A stretch of DNA of 64,000 nucleotides, taken from NCBI GenBank assembly GCA_037039685.1, contig JAWNGF010000001.1, forward strand, positions 496,001-560,000, read 5' to 3'. Both the position numbers and the translations under genes were made by a program. The notes beneath the pieces are model-generated. The model was not told the DNA's origin and made no database searches. It was given only the letters and a program-made list of their open reading frames with translations. Position 1 is the first letter of the stretch, and each line of letters begins with the position of its first letter. Shown here piece by piece: positions 45,157 to 55,798 of this stretch. This DNA comes from Ceratobasidium sp. AG-K (taxonomy: Eukaryota > Basidiomycota > Agaricomycetes > Cantharellales > Ceratobasidiaceae).

Positions 45157-45767
45157 GCCTTGGCCCAGTCCAACACCGTCTTCTGGGCCTCCACAAATTC
45201 CCCATCCTGTTGTCGCACGTCTGGCTCTCCTTCCTTCCATGCTGACATGTCCACCTCCTCCTTCCTCCACCAGTTTGGCAACCACTCGAATTTCTCCCTC
45301 TGGTATCTACCCCTCTCCATCCTCCAGTCGCTCAGGTCCCTTTTGTAATTGGCATCCCAGCTGTCGTTCCACTTGGGTTGGAGTGTTGGCTGTCTCCCAT
45401 CATAACCTGGTACCCATTTGCTCAAGTATGCCCCTTCTTACCCCCACTCAACGACTCTGAGCATGTGGGTGGACAGGAGGACCACCTCCGAGACCTGGAA
45501 TGCGGCGCATCCTTGACAAACAAAGATGTCCTTTTGTTGGAGTTGCATTTGTGTTGGCCATTTCTTCCTGACCCATTGGAACTCCCCCAGGTCTGAGTGG
45601 AGTATGTTGTCTGACGCCCAGAATTGCATTCTGCCTGGGCCTTGCTGCAACCTCTTGAAGACATAGAGGGCAGCTCTGGTGTCGAGGATCCTTGCCGTAG
45701 CAAATACTGGTCTGTTGAGGACGCAGATGAGGTTGTTGGCAAAGGTGGAGCAGGTGATGGCAGGCAT
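45157..45767 (-). pseudogene. R7 ORF3, main part
   Basis: The start ATGCCTGCC is at 45767 (MPAITCSTFANN). The frame is open to a TAA at 45438-45440, then in the same frame down to the R8 insertion. It includes HSDLGEFQWVRKKWP, DIFVCQGCAAFQVSEVV, MERGRYQREKFEWLPNWWRK. This copy keeps the CxGC motif that R6 has lost to a stop. It is about 85 % similar to R6 ORF3 by eye. Confidence 0.65.
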
Positions 45768-45849
45768 TGCAAAGAGCAAAAAAGATTTAAAGCATAGAGT
45801 GAAGTGTGGGACTTGGTGTAGTTGCAGGTTTTGCAGATGGGTTCCCATT

Positions 45850-46399
45850 CTCTCCCCCTTCTGCCTTTTATCCTCCCTTTGAAATTTGCAGGTGTTGGAG
45901 CTTCAGGGTGTTTCTTCAGAAACTTCTGCACTATTTTGGTTAGGTGCCCTACACCCTCTGCACATTGTTCTGTATCATCTTCTTCTCCATATCCTTTCCA
46001 TTGGATTCTATAGAAAACCCCTTCCTTTGTCATTTTCCAATTGACAATTTTCTCAACCTCATGTTCTTTGCTTCCTTCTTCCATGACAATCAGCGGAGGA
46101 CACAGTTGGTTCCAATTGAATTCCTTGTCAACTTTGTACTGACTTAGAAGGTTGATATGAAAAACAGGGTGCTTCTTCACAGTGGGCCATAGATCCAGCT
46201 TGTAAGCATGAGAAGACATTTTCCTTTTGACGGGGAAGGGTCTGAACTTCTTGTAATCCAGTTTTTTGGACAGTCTGTTTGATTTGATGTCTGCATTATC
46301 TGATTTGAAATTGGCTAATGCTTCACTAATTTGTTCTTGTCCAGAACTGTATTGGTCACCCAACCTGACAAAGTAACTTTCCATCTGGGTGATGAACAT
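45850..46399 (-). pseudogene. R7 fused frame: gag capsid joined to integrase end and chromodomain
   Basis: One open frame reads FITQMESYFVRLGDQ and ALANFKSDN (gag capsid start), and then, from about 46293, ADIKSNRLSKKLDYKKFRPF (integrase C-terminal GPF module), HVFHINLL-type sequence and a complete chromodomain (VFYRIQWKGYGEEDDTEQ). The rest of gag and almost all of pol are missing at the junction, without a frame break. The open frame continues to 45422 over ORF3 sequence in another frame. A short Gag-chromodomain protein would result, if transcribed. Confidence 0.75.
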
Positions 46400-48013
46400 C
46401 TCTGCTCCTTCTCCTTTCTTCCCATCACAAGCTTCTGGTCTAGTGACCCTAGGTCATCTTGGTGGGCTTCTGTCTTGGGAGTTGAGTAGGCGCTGGAGTC
46501 TTTGTTCTCGGTCATTGATTCTCATGGATTTGGCTTCTGGTGCGGATCATTGGCTAGGTGTGTGTAACAAGGCCTTGTTGACTTCTTCCCTTAGGTTGGT
46601 AAGGGATTGTTCCATAGTTGCCACTCTGTCATGAGCTGACTAAGCTCAGACATTTTATTCTGGTTGTATATCTTTTTTTCCAAACACTTTCCTTTTTTGG
46701 TACAAATGTCCTCTGGCGTTTAACTTGTATCATGTGATGTATTTGTCTTTTCATTTGATATTGGTGTTGCTTCCAGAACTTCCAGAATGTTGAGTCATAT
46801 CTCTTATCTTGCTTATTGTTGGTTATACTCAGCTTTCTCACACTGATAGATGATGACATGGCACTGATCCCTCATGTATATAAACCCAGAGGTCAAGCCG
46901 GTTAACGACAAGGCTTGACCTCCTCTCCACTAGGGCTTGCTCAATCACATCCTCTGACCTATAACTACTCCTTGGGTTCTAAGACTTGTCTAAGTCGAAC
47001 CCCTTAACCTTTTATACACCTAATTGACCCAAGTTGGGACACACTTGTTTGTTCCACGTTGTGAATCCCTCCCTAACTTGCTTGATCCCTTGAGTCACTG
47101 CTTTGTTCCACTGAAGCTGGCCTTGGCATGTAGTGTCAAGGTCTTGTTGTACATTTGTTATGAGTCCTTGAGTGTTTGTGACTTTGTTTCAGCCAGTGTC
47201 TACCTCTCTTCCCGTGAGGTAGCTGTTATGCTTGGCATTTTGGGCAGAATTAAGAATATCCGTAAGGGATTGTTGTATTCCTCTGATTGTATTGTTGAAA
47301 ATTTCTTGGTTGTTTGCTAGTACTCTTGCTTCTTGTTCTAGTCCAGTGATTCTTTGTGTAAGACCAACCCTTAGTCCTTCAATAACCCTTAGCATTGCAT
47401 TATGACGTCTGATCAGGAGGTTGTCTAGTTTGTCTAAGCTCTGGATGGCAGTTCTTTGTGTACTAGAAGAACTATTGCTAATGGGTTGTGGATCAGCGGA
47501 AGGCCCTGCTGCTGGGGTTACCGCTGGTCATGGTCTTTTGGGTAAAGACAAAGGAATAGGGCCCATGTTGGTGATTGTTCCCAAGCTGCATGGGACTTGT
47601 GGTGTAGGTGGAGGACGAATTGGAATCAGGGAGACTCCACCGTGGGCATTGGGCTGGGGAGAAAAATAGCCAAACCCAAATCCTTGACAAGGCATTGTTC
47701 CATCAGACGTGATGGTTATTACTTTGGGTCCCCATACATAAGTTTTGTCACTGGGTTCCCGTTCTTCCTCCTGGGGATGTTCTTTGACTAACAATACCTC
47801 TGGTTGAAATGTTCCTGGTACTGTGCTTCAGCTGGGTACTCTTGATAGAACTGGACCCCCTGCTTGTGCATGTGCGAGTAGGCTTTCACTGAGTGATGAG
47901 GCTGGTCTAGCGGCTCTACTAGGTCCTATTTGTATGCTTGTAGTGGATGCGGGTCTTGAGACTGTATCCTCTTGTAGTCCCCATTCAACAGGTGTTGAAG
48001 TGCTTGTAGACAT
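46400..48013 (-). pseudogene. gag: R7 gag N-terminal half, interrupted by a solo LTR
   Basis: The ATG is at 48013 (MSTSTSTPVEWGLQEDT). The frame has stops and resumes beyond the solo LTR (46627-47041). Alignable with R6 gag 51581-50300. Stops and frameshifts occur throughout. Confidence 0.75.
46627..47041 (+). repeat. Solo LTR of family L2 in R7 gag
   Basis: The 415 bp run from TGTCATGAGC to GTTGGGACA. The flanking 5-mers CACTC (46622-46626) and CACTT (47042-47046) differ by one transition. TATATAAA and AAGGCTTGACCT are kept; the CRE-like TGACGTGG has become TGACATGG. Confidence 0.93.
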
Positions 48014-48020
48014 AGTGTGA

Positions 48021-48032
48021 AGCTTGTTTTGT
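48021..48032 (-). other. R7 self-primer binding site
   Basis: On the minus strand it reads ACAAAACAAGCT, two bases inside the LTR, pairing with 48195-48206 of the LTR over 12 bases. Confidence 0.68.
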
Positions 48033-48034
48033 AA

Positions 48035-48501
48035 TGTTGTAAGCTTCTTCTTGGTGGCTATGAGACAAGCCACAATTGAGAGTGGATGGCACTAAGACCT
48101 AAGAGACCTCTTGAATTGCACCACACTTAAGTGGCTGTAGACTCTTAAGGGTAGGGGTGGTTCAAAGTGTCACTCAAAGGGGATGTTAGACAAGACAAAA
48201 CAAGCTGGGGTAACCAGGCTTGTTGGTCCTCTATATATATTCAGAAAGAGACCAAGTCATACAAGATGCAGCCACACAAGTCATACATACAAGCCAGTCA
48301 GGAGCATTCAAGTGAGTCATGCTGTGTGGGCAGACATGACTTGTACAAAGCACAGCTGCGTTACACAAAGTAACAGAACAACCACAAGAACGTCCCAACA
48401 CGGCACAGGAAAGGACAAACAACAGACAAACAGAACAACAAACAAGAGAGCAGACAGGCAAGACGCAAGACAAGCCTGATGGAGAGAGCTGGCTCACAAC
48501 A
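48035..48501 (-). repeat. R7 5' LTR (family L3)
   Basis: This LTR is 467 bp and is followed to the right by R6 reverse-transcriptase sequence. Confidence 0.92.
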
Positions 48502-49700
48502 GTTATGAGACAAAGAATTTGCATTTCAGTACTCTTGCAAAAGGTTGTTCTCCTTCAGGATTTGAAGTACCTTTTGCACATCCTCCACATGTTGAGACCG
48601 GGTTTTTGAAATGACTAGCATGTTGTCAATATAAACAATGACACACATGTCCATGAGGTTGTGGAAGATGTGATTCATATACTGTTGAAATGTGGTCAGT
48701 GCATTTTTTAGTCCAAACAGCCTGACAATGTATTGAAATAGTCCTTCCTTTGTCCTGAACGCAGTCTTCCATTTGTCTCCTTCTCTGATGCAGATGTTAT
48801 TGAATCCCATCCTTAGGTCGATTTTTGGGAAAATTTTTACATCCTTTATTTTGCCAAGCAGATCTTCCATAAGGGGCATAGGGAATCTGTCATCATTTGT
48901 GATGGCGTTAATGGGTCGTAAGTCTTGTACCAATTGTAGTCCCCCAAGTGGGCCCGGTTTTTTGACAAAAAAACATGCCAATGCAATCAGGGACTTGCTA
49001 GGCCTGATCTTTCCTGCGGAGTGCTCTTCATCAAGGTACTCTCTCATCACAATGGATTTGGCAGGGGACAATGGTATTGGTCTGGCTGGTTTTGGGAGTT
49101 CAATGCCTTCCTTGAAATCAATAGCACAATCATAAGGGCAATGGTCTGGAATGCGCTTAAACTTTTCTTCACTAAAAATGTCTTCAAATTCTTTGAATTC
49201 TTCCAGAATGAGATCCAAGGTTCCCTCTCTTCTGTGTATTTCCTCATCTCTCCAAGAGATGCTTTTTTGTTTCCAGTTGATGTTAGGGTTTGCAGTTTCT
49301 AGCCAAGTAAGTCCTAGGATGATGTTTGTATCACTGGTTGGCATGGCAAAGAATTCTTCTTTAAACGTTTTTCCTTCAACTGTGATTTCCATATGTGCTT
49401 TGAAGCAGATTGTGTGTGACAGCTCCTTCCCTTGTATTCCAATAACCTTTTAAGGGACAGGGAGATCACTCAGGGCAATGTTATTCTTCCTGGCCCAAAC
49501 AATATCAATGAAATTCCCAGAGGCTCCAGAGTCAATTAGAGTGGCAATAGGTTCTGTGATTCCGGCAACATAGCTATAAACAATTGTGAATTCTTTGTTT
49601 GCTCTAAAGTACATTGCCAGTTCTTCTGTCTCTCCACACACAGTTAGTGGGAGACTCCTTCTTTTCGCGATTCTTCTTCTATGATTGTTGCTTCTCTTCC
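48502..49700 (-). pseudogene. pol: R6 pol, first half: protease and reverse transcriptase
   Basis: Protease LIDSGASGNFIDIVWARK lies near 49540. A TAA at about 49451 breaks the frame, and 49392-48526 is open for reverse transcriptase (LVQDLRPINAITNDDRFPMP, RMGFNNICIREG). The catalytic box is YIDN at 48622-48633 instead of YIDD. The gene is cut at 48502 by R7 and continues at 36338. Confidence 0.87.
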
Positions 49701-51581
49701 CTTTACCTTGGGTTTGGTTGTTATCCATTCCTTGAACAAGCATTTGAGAGAACAGTGTCCTTCTTGACTGCACTTCAGACACCGGTTTGACGCCATTCTT
49801 GCCTTGTACACCTCATCTGGCAACTGTTTTGTAGAAGTCTGGCCAGTAGTGGTTGATTGAGATGCTGTCTTTCCATTAGAGGACTTGATTTGTTGCAATG
49901 TTTGATCAATGGAAATTGCTAAGGTGATCCATTGATTTAGGTTTAGACGCCTTTTGGTCCCATCCTCATTGATAAGGGAGAGTTCAAATTGTGCTAACTC
50001 TGTTTTGATTTCCGGTTTAAGTCCTTCTTTGACTTGGTTGATGAGGGCTTCCTCCCCCCAATTCACATTGACCGTATGAAAGCGGAACTTGGTTGCATAA
50101 TTGGCTGCTGAGTTGACCTGTTTGCATTTCCAAATATTGGCTTCTGCTTTAGCTTTCTTGTTAGGGTTGCTGAATTGTTCCATAAAGTGCGCCTTGAATG
50201 TTTCCCATGACCTCAGGTTTGGGTCCGGGACTCTGGTGTTCATAGATTGGAGCAGTACCTGCACCCAATGGGTGGCGGAGCGGTTATCTGATTTGAAATT
50301 TGCCAGGGCTTCCCTAATCCTTTCTTGCCCAGAACTATATTGATCGCTGAGCCAAACAAAGTAACTCTCCATCTGGGTGATGAACATTTCTGCTCCTTCT
50401 CCTTTCTTTCTGTCAAAGGCTTCTGGTCTAGTGACCTTAGGTTGTCTTGGTGAGCTTCTGCCTTGTGAGTTGAGCAGGCACTGGAGTCTTTGCTCTAGAT
50501 TGTTGATTTTTGTGGATTTGGCCTCTGGTGCAGATCGTTTGCTGGGCGCATGTAATGAGGCTTTGTCAACTTCTTCCCTCAGGTTGGTAATGGATTGTTC
50601 CATAGTTGCCACCCATTTGTTCAACATAGTGAATCCTTCCCTAACATGTTTGATTCCTTGAGTCACTGCTTTGTTCCACTGAAGCCGTCCTTGGCGTGTA
50701 GTGTCAAGGTCTCATTGTACATTTGTTACAAGTCCTTGGGTGTTTGTGATTTCGTTTTGGACAGTGTCTACTTCTCTTCCTGTGAGGTAACTGTTATGTT
50801 TGGCATTTTGGGTGGAATTAAGAATGGCTGTAAGCAACTGTTGTATTCCCCTGATTGTATTGTTGAAAACCTCTTGGTTGTTTGCTAGTACTCTTGCTTC
50901 TTGTTCTAGTCCAGTGATTCTTTGTGTAAGACCAACCCTTAGTCCTTCAATAACTCTTAGAGTTGCGTTGTGGTGTCTGATCAGGAGGTTGTCACGTTTG
51001 TCTAAGCTTTGGCTGGCAGTTTATTGTGTACTAGAAGAACTATTGCTAATAGGTTGTGGGCCAGCGGAAGGTCCTGCTGCCGGGGTTACCAGTGGTTGCA
51101 GTCTTTTGGGTAAAGACAAAGGAATAGGACCCATGTTGGTGATTGTTCCTGTCATGCATGGGACTTGTGGTGTGGGTGGAGGACGTATCAGAATTAGGGA
51201 GACTCCTCCGTGGAGCTCAGGCTTGGGGGAAAAATAGCTGGACCCAAATCCTCAACAAGGAGTTGTTCCATCAGACATGATGGTGATTACCTATGGTTCT
51301 GGTACATAAGTTTTGTCGCTGGGTTCTTGATCTTCTTCCTGGGGATGTTCTTTGACTAATGATACTTCTGGTTGGAATGTTCCTGGTACTGTACTTTGGC
51401 TAGGTACTCTTGATGGGACTGGACCCCCTGCTTGTGCATGTGTGAGTGCGCTTTTGCTGAGTGATGAGGATGGTCTAGCAGCACTGCTAGGACCTCTTTG
51501 TGCACTTGTAGTGGACACGGGTCTTGAGACTGTGTCTTCTTGTAATCCCCGTTCAACAGGTGTTGAGGCGTTTGTGGACAT
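49644..51581 (-). pseudogene. gag: R6 gag
   Basis: The ATG is at 51581 (MSTNASTPVERGLQEDT); the frame is open to 51291, then broken. 50666-49644 is open for 340 residues: helical part, capsid (KVTRPEAFDRKKGEG, FITQMESYFVWLSDQ, NIWKCKQVNSAANYATKF) and zinc knuckle CLKCSQEGHCSLKC near 49790-49749. The Trp codon lost in R1 is intact here. Pol overlaps the gag end in another frame. Confidence 0.85.
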
Positions 51582-51588
51582 AATGTGA

Positions 51589-51600
51589 AGCTTGTTTTGT
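51589..51600 (-). other. R6 self-primer binding site
   Basis: On the minus strand it reads ACAAAACAAGCT, two bases inside the LTR. The partner at 51763-51774 matches 10 of 12 bases here because the LTR copy has changed two bases after insertion. Confidence 0.6.
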
Positions 51601-51602
51601 AA

Positions 51603-52069
51603 TGTTGTAAGCTTCTTCTTGGTGGCTATGAGACAAGCCACAATGGAGAGTGGACAGCACTAAGACCTAAGAGACCTCTTGAATTGCACCACACTTAAGT
51701 AGCTGTAGACTCTTAAGGGTAGGGGTGGTTCAAAGTGTCACTCAAAGGGAATGTTTGACAAGACAAAACACACTGTGGTAACCAGGCTTGTTGGTCCTCT
51801 ATATATATTCAGAAAGTGGCCAAGTCATACAAGGCGTAGCCACACGAGTCATACATATGAGCCAGTCAGGAGTGTCCAAGTGATTCATGCTGCACAGGCA
51901 GTCATGACTTGTACAAAGCACAGCCATGTTACACAATGTAACAGAACAACCCCAAGAACATGGCAACACGGTGCAGGAAAAGACAAACAACACACAAACA
52001 GAACAACAAACATGAGAGCAGACAGGCAAGACACAAGACAAGTCTAATGGAGTGAGCTGGCTCACAACA
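51603..52069 (-). repeat. R6 5' LTR (family L3)
   Basis: This LTR is 467 bp, from TGTTGTAAGC to CTCACAACA, with TATATATA at 51800-51807, followed by the target duplication TCCTG. Confidence 0.93.
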
Positions 52070-53870
52070 TCCTGCCATCACAAGAACTCACAAGCCAAAC
52101 AAGATTTCTTGCTTTTGGTTGAGAGGTGATTTGGGAGTGATTTGGAAGAGATTTTTTGCAGTTTTAAATCCAACATGTAGATCTAAGCAAGCTTAGGATC
52201 TTTACATGCAGGTTCATAAAAAATTCAATACGCAACAAAAATTACACATGGATTTAGAAATCATTGATATTCTTAAACGGTGTAAAGCAGGGACTTTGAT
52301 TTATTGATTTCCTTGTTTTAAAGTGTTTTAAAGTGCTTTGAAACTATTGTCAACTTTGCTGATGCCTTAGCATTTTCAATCTTTGCTGAGCAGTCATATC
52401 TGCAAGTTCACGCTAAGGGTGAGGTTGTAATTATTTCAAGACAGGACCAGATACTGTTCACTCAATACACCACATACGTGGAGTGAGGAGTCCCCTAGGG
52501 ACACTGTCAAGTCCAACTGCCCGGGAGGAATGAGCCAGGTGTGGGAAGAAGGGGAATTCCTGAGAGCATGCTGAGAGCAGTGGGGAGAGGATAACGTAGG
52601 GGAGAACAATGAAATCCTCGAGACTGACACCTTGAGGTGCAAAGAATCTGATGCCCAAACAACTGTGCTTCCAGGGCCTTGACTAAAAAAACAGGCCTGG
52701 TATTCATCAGGGTTGGTCGCGGTCGGGCAAAGGAATATGCTACAAACCTTCTTGGATGCAATTGATAGACATCCAAGGGAGTGTTGTTTCTGCAAGGACA
52801 TAGATTCCTGCTGCACAGGCGTACTCTCCAGGGGAAGGAACGCAAAATGGACAGGAAAGGCGCAAGTAATGTATGACAAACGTGAGTTTCATATCAGTCC
52901 TTGACGCACAGAAGTGCTCACCTCATTTAAACCGTACCAGCCCAGCTCAAGTCCCGCTAAAATATCATCTAGCCCATGGTTCTCCATGGAAGACCCGGCC
53001 CCCAGCGCAGATCAAAACGGCAGCAAACACTCGGGCCGCAAGGCGAGCACCCCTACAGTGCAGCATATGTGGGGCCACTAGGTACAAGCTAACGGTAAAC
53101 CAAAGATATGTATCAAGATACTATTGAAGGGAGGCAGAGAACGGTTTCGTGGGATGGACAGCCAGCGGCACGAGCTCAGCCACGCGATGATGGGAGGGAA
53201 GCACAGTAATAAGCTTTGTTTTGGTTAATGCAACGCGGCATCGGTCAGGCAAAGAGACATTTTTTATGTTGATTTAATGGGGCTAGAATGAAAGCCATTG
53301 ACGCTCCGGCGGATACTACACACTTACAGCCTGGGGCGTGACGCGTGATTAATTTGGCCAGAGGTAGCTCCCTCCGGGTCGGTAGACACTTTGATCCTAG
53401 GGAGCGTGTCTACTGCCTAACATAATCGTCAAGAATAGAGAGAAAATATGGGACTACGCAGTGATACGTTGAAGCACTGCGGGGTCTTGGGTAATTGAAT
53501 ACCATCGCCAAATCTACTGGGCCGAGAGTAACCACTTTCAGCGATGGATTACATCATTCTTCAGGTACCTCACACATGGTTTGCGGTTGGTACCATAGGA
53601 GGGGAATTTGAAAAGATTGTTGAGCTGGTTCGCCCCCCAGTCACTCCCATCGATAAGAATTAGTGTGTGGGTCACGGAACGGGGGCACGCCGCACAGGGA
53701 CCCAAGCCTATTTTTTAGTGATATGTGGCTAGGATTCATAGTTTAGCCTCCACAATAATTATGATAGATTCAGTGGGGGGCGGCACCGCCTACTCTTGTG
53801 CAAGTGGTGTGACGACGAAGAGACTATCGAAGTCTCATTTCTGGACCATCGAAGGGACCGGCTTTCAAGT
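52070..53870. other. Non-coding or unrecognised region right of R6
   Basis: It holds a short GATTTGGG-type repeat (52129-52148) and several frames under 150 codons with no recognisable relatives (for example minus 52436-52879). I see no LTR, splice-supported gene or RNA gene. Composition becomes more GC-rich from about 52440. Confidence 0.4.
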
Positions 53871-55730
53871 TGGGAACTGGTGCGCTGTAAAAGTCGCCAA
53901 GATGATTGAGGTTGATCTCGGGCTGTCTGGTGGCTCACGTGGCCACTTGAAAACTTTCCCTGCCCTGTTGCCACCCCGATTCATGGACTCATTCACAGCC
54001 CATCTTTTCATAGAAGTCATGGCCCGCACTTGGACCATCGCCAAGGTCAGCAGTGTTTTCCTGGTCTTTGCCCTCTGCGCCGTCGAATTTCTTCCCACTA
54101 TCCAGACTACCTACAGGAATCGCCAATCGTGAGCCACCCGCTGGAGGGAAAATATCTCAACACTCAATCCCTACCTTCTAGGCGGTATGGCATGGGCTAG
54201 CCATGGCAAATGGTACGCATTGTCCTCTTCTGCATCCTGGAACTCGGCTGATGTTGGAAACACTTCCATTAGCACGCCACAGCCAACAAACCCAAGTGGC
54301 ACTTTGTGTTCACAAACAAGCCTACGAAGACCACAGTACAGCGAATGGAGTCTCGATCTATGGCAGGAAGCAAGTGCTCGACGTCAGGGTAAGTTTATTT
54401 CTGGGTTGCTGATACCACCGAGCACTTATTGAGTTGTCAATATTATTGCTCAATCACACTGATAGGAATTGCCAGTGTTGCTCCGGAAGCCAGCAATCCT
54501 CCCCAGTCTCCTTGACCAATCGCTCTGGATAGGTTCTTGCCCTCCCGCCGATTGGTTCGGCGCTCCGCTCGCCTGTACTCCCCCTGTTAACCGGGGTTCC
54601 GCCGGAATTTCGAGGTCTAGCGCTCGTTCGTGTTGGCACGGAGAGTAAAAGACGGTTCATGGTACGTGCCAAATTTCCTCCTGTATCTTCAGGCGAAGTT
54701 CAGCTGAGCCCAAACAGAGCATTCGCTCATCAACATGTCCATCATTCCTCGTTCAACCTCTGTCACTCAGCATCGACCATGCTTATGGTTAAACCAGTTG
54801 GTTGGGTCCCGGGCAACCGGACGTTCGCTTGGCTCGCATATTGCACTAGGGACGCAACGGCAGACAGCTGTCTCCCCTCGGACTGATCCCGACCACCCTT
54901 TCCCGGCCCTGGACTCTTCGATCATATACTATTCAGAGATCGGACAGCAGCCCTCGAGCCAACTCAGATTTTAGGAGAGTCAAGATTGAGGAATGCATGC
55001 TTGGCGAGCGGTTTGCACGATTTCCGCACTCCGTTATGTCCACCGCTGATGGCGAAATCTTGTTGTGTCTCCTAGAAGACCCCACATGTCACGTACTCTA
55101 GCTTCGACCTACGTCGAATGTATCAAAGTACGTAGGCAGTACCCTACGCAACGACTCCCATCCCAGAAGGTCTGCCAAACATGCACGATAACCCTGCGAT
55201 TAAGCTCGCTTTTCCGGCCCAACGGAGGTGTGTGGCGAATCGAAACATCTTCACCACAGGAAATATCTTCCTTCGTGCATGATCCCCAGCTTTGCCTCTC
55301 GCTCCCTTGAAATGTGAAAAGACGTATCACCTTGCGGTTCGATTTTGTGGGGTGGTTTTTGCCTATCGAGCACTCGAAGCCGCTCATAGTCATGTATCCA
55401 GCCATGAAATATAATCGTTATATTCAAAATGAACGCCTTGTAGAATGTGGTGTGTTTGTTTTACGCTTGAACACGCTTACCCCACCCGAACCCCGCGTTG
55501 CCACGACCAACATTCATCACGTGATATTCTGTCTCCGACCTGGATAATCATTTCAACAGTTGCACAGTGCACGTGTACTTTCTTAGCGTATTACTATTAT
55601 ATATATATATTCGATTATCCTCCTGGAAGAAGTACATCTACATGATTACATGCGTCCTTGTGGCGCGTACTTCCGCGTTTAACCGGCGCAGTGGCCATCA
55701 GCAAAAGCGACATATCTACAGCAGTCTTTA

Positions 55731-55798
55731 CTGGAGCCTCCAAAGCTATAAGTTACTACAGAGAGCTCTATACCAACTCGTAAATTTGGAGGCTCCAG
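55731..55798. other. Inverted repeat, 14-bp perfect arms
   Basis: CTGGAGCCTCCAAA (55731-55744) and TTTGGAGGCTCCAG (55785-55798) are separated by 40 bases. This could be a hairpin or the ends of a very small element; no flanking duplication is evident. Confidence 0.5.

Larger units (their letters stand above)
36339..48501 (-). mobile_element. R7: internally deleted L3 element, itself carrying R8 and a solo LTR
   Basis: The LTRs 36339-36805 (3') and 48035-48501 (5') are both 467 bp. It sits in the R6 reverse-transcriptase gene, flanked by GTTTT and GTTAT, an imperfect duplication that overlaps the first LTR base. Internal sequence without the later insertions is only about 2.7 kb: gag N-terminal half, then a deletion from the middle of gag to the end of integrase, chromodomain and ORF3. 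It therefore lacks protease, reverse transcriptase, RNase H and the integrase core. It would have had to be mobilised in trans, unless the deletion followed insertion. Confidence 0.87.
32282..52069 (-). mobile_element. R6: chromodomain Ty3/gypsy element inflated by nested insertions
   Basis: R6 is bounded by the perfect duplication TCCTG (32277-32281 and 52070-52074). Its 5' LTR is 51603-52069 and its 3' LTR is 32282-32289 plus 32763-33221, both 467 bp when the inserted solo LTR and its TGTAA copy are left out. Gag and the first half of pol lie at 48502-51581, the second half of pol and ORF3 at 33222-36338. The intervening 36339-48501 is R7. The reverse-transcriptase frame is cut exactly between those halves, which shows that they are one gene. 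Internal breaks and YIDN make it inactive. Confidence 0.92.

Noticed and set aside
52436..52879. 147-codon minus-strand frame
   Set aside because: No domain, no splice support and overlapping frames of similar length on both strands.
53725..54132. 135-codon plus-strand frame in copy 1 of the tandem duplication
   Set aside because: The frame is not kept in copy 2, so there is no sign that it codes.
55731..55798. A miniature inverted-repeat transposon
   Set aside because: The arms are perfect, but the unit is only 68 bp and no target duplication flanks it.
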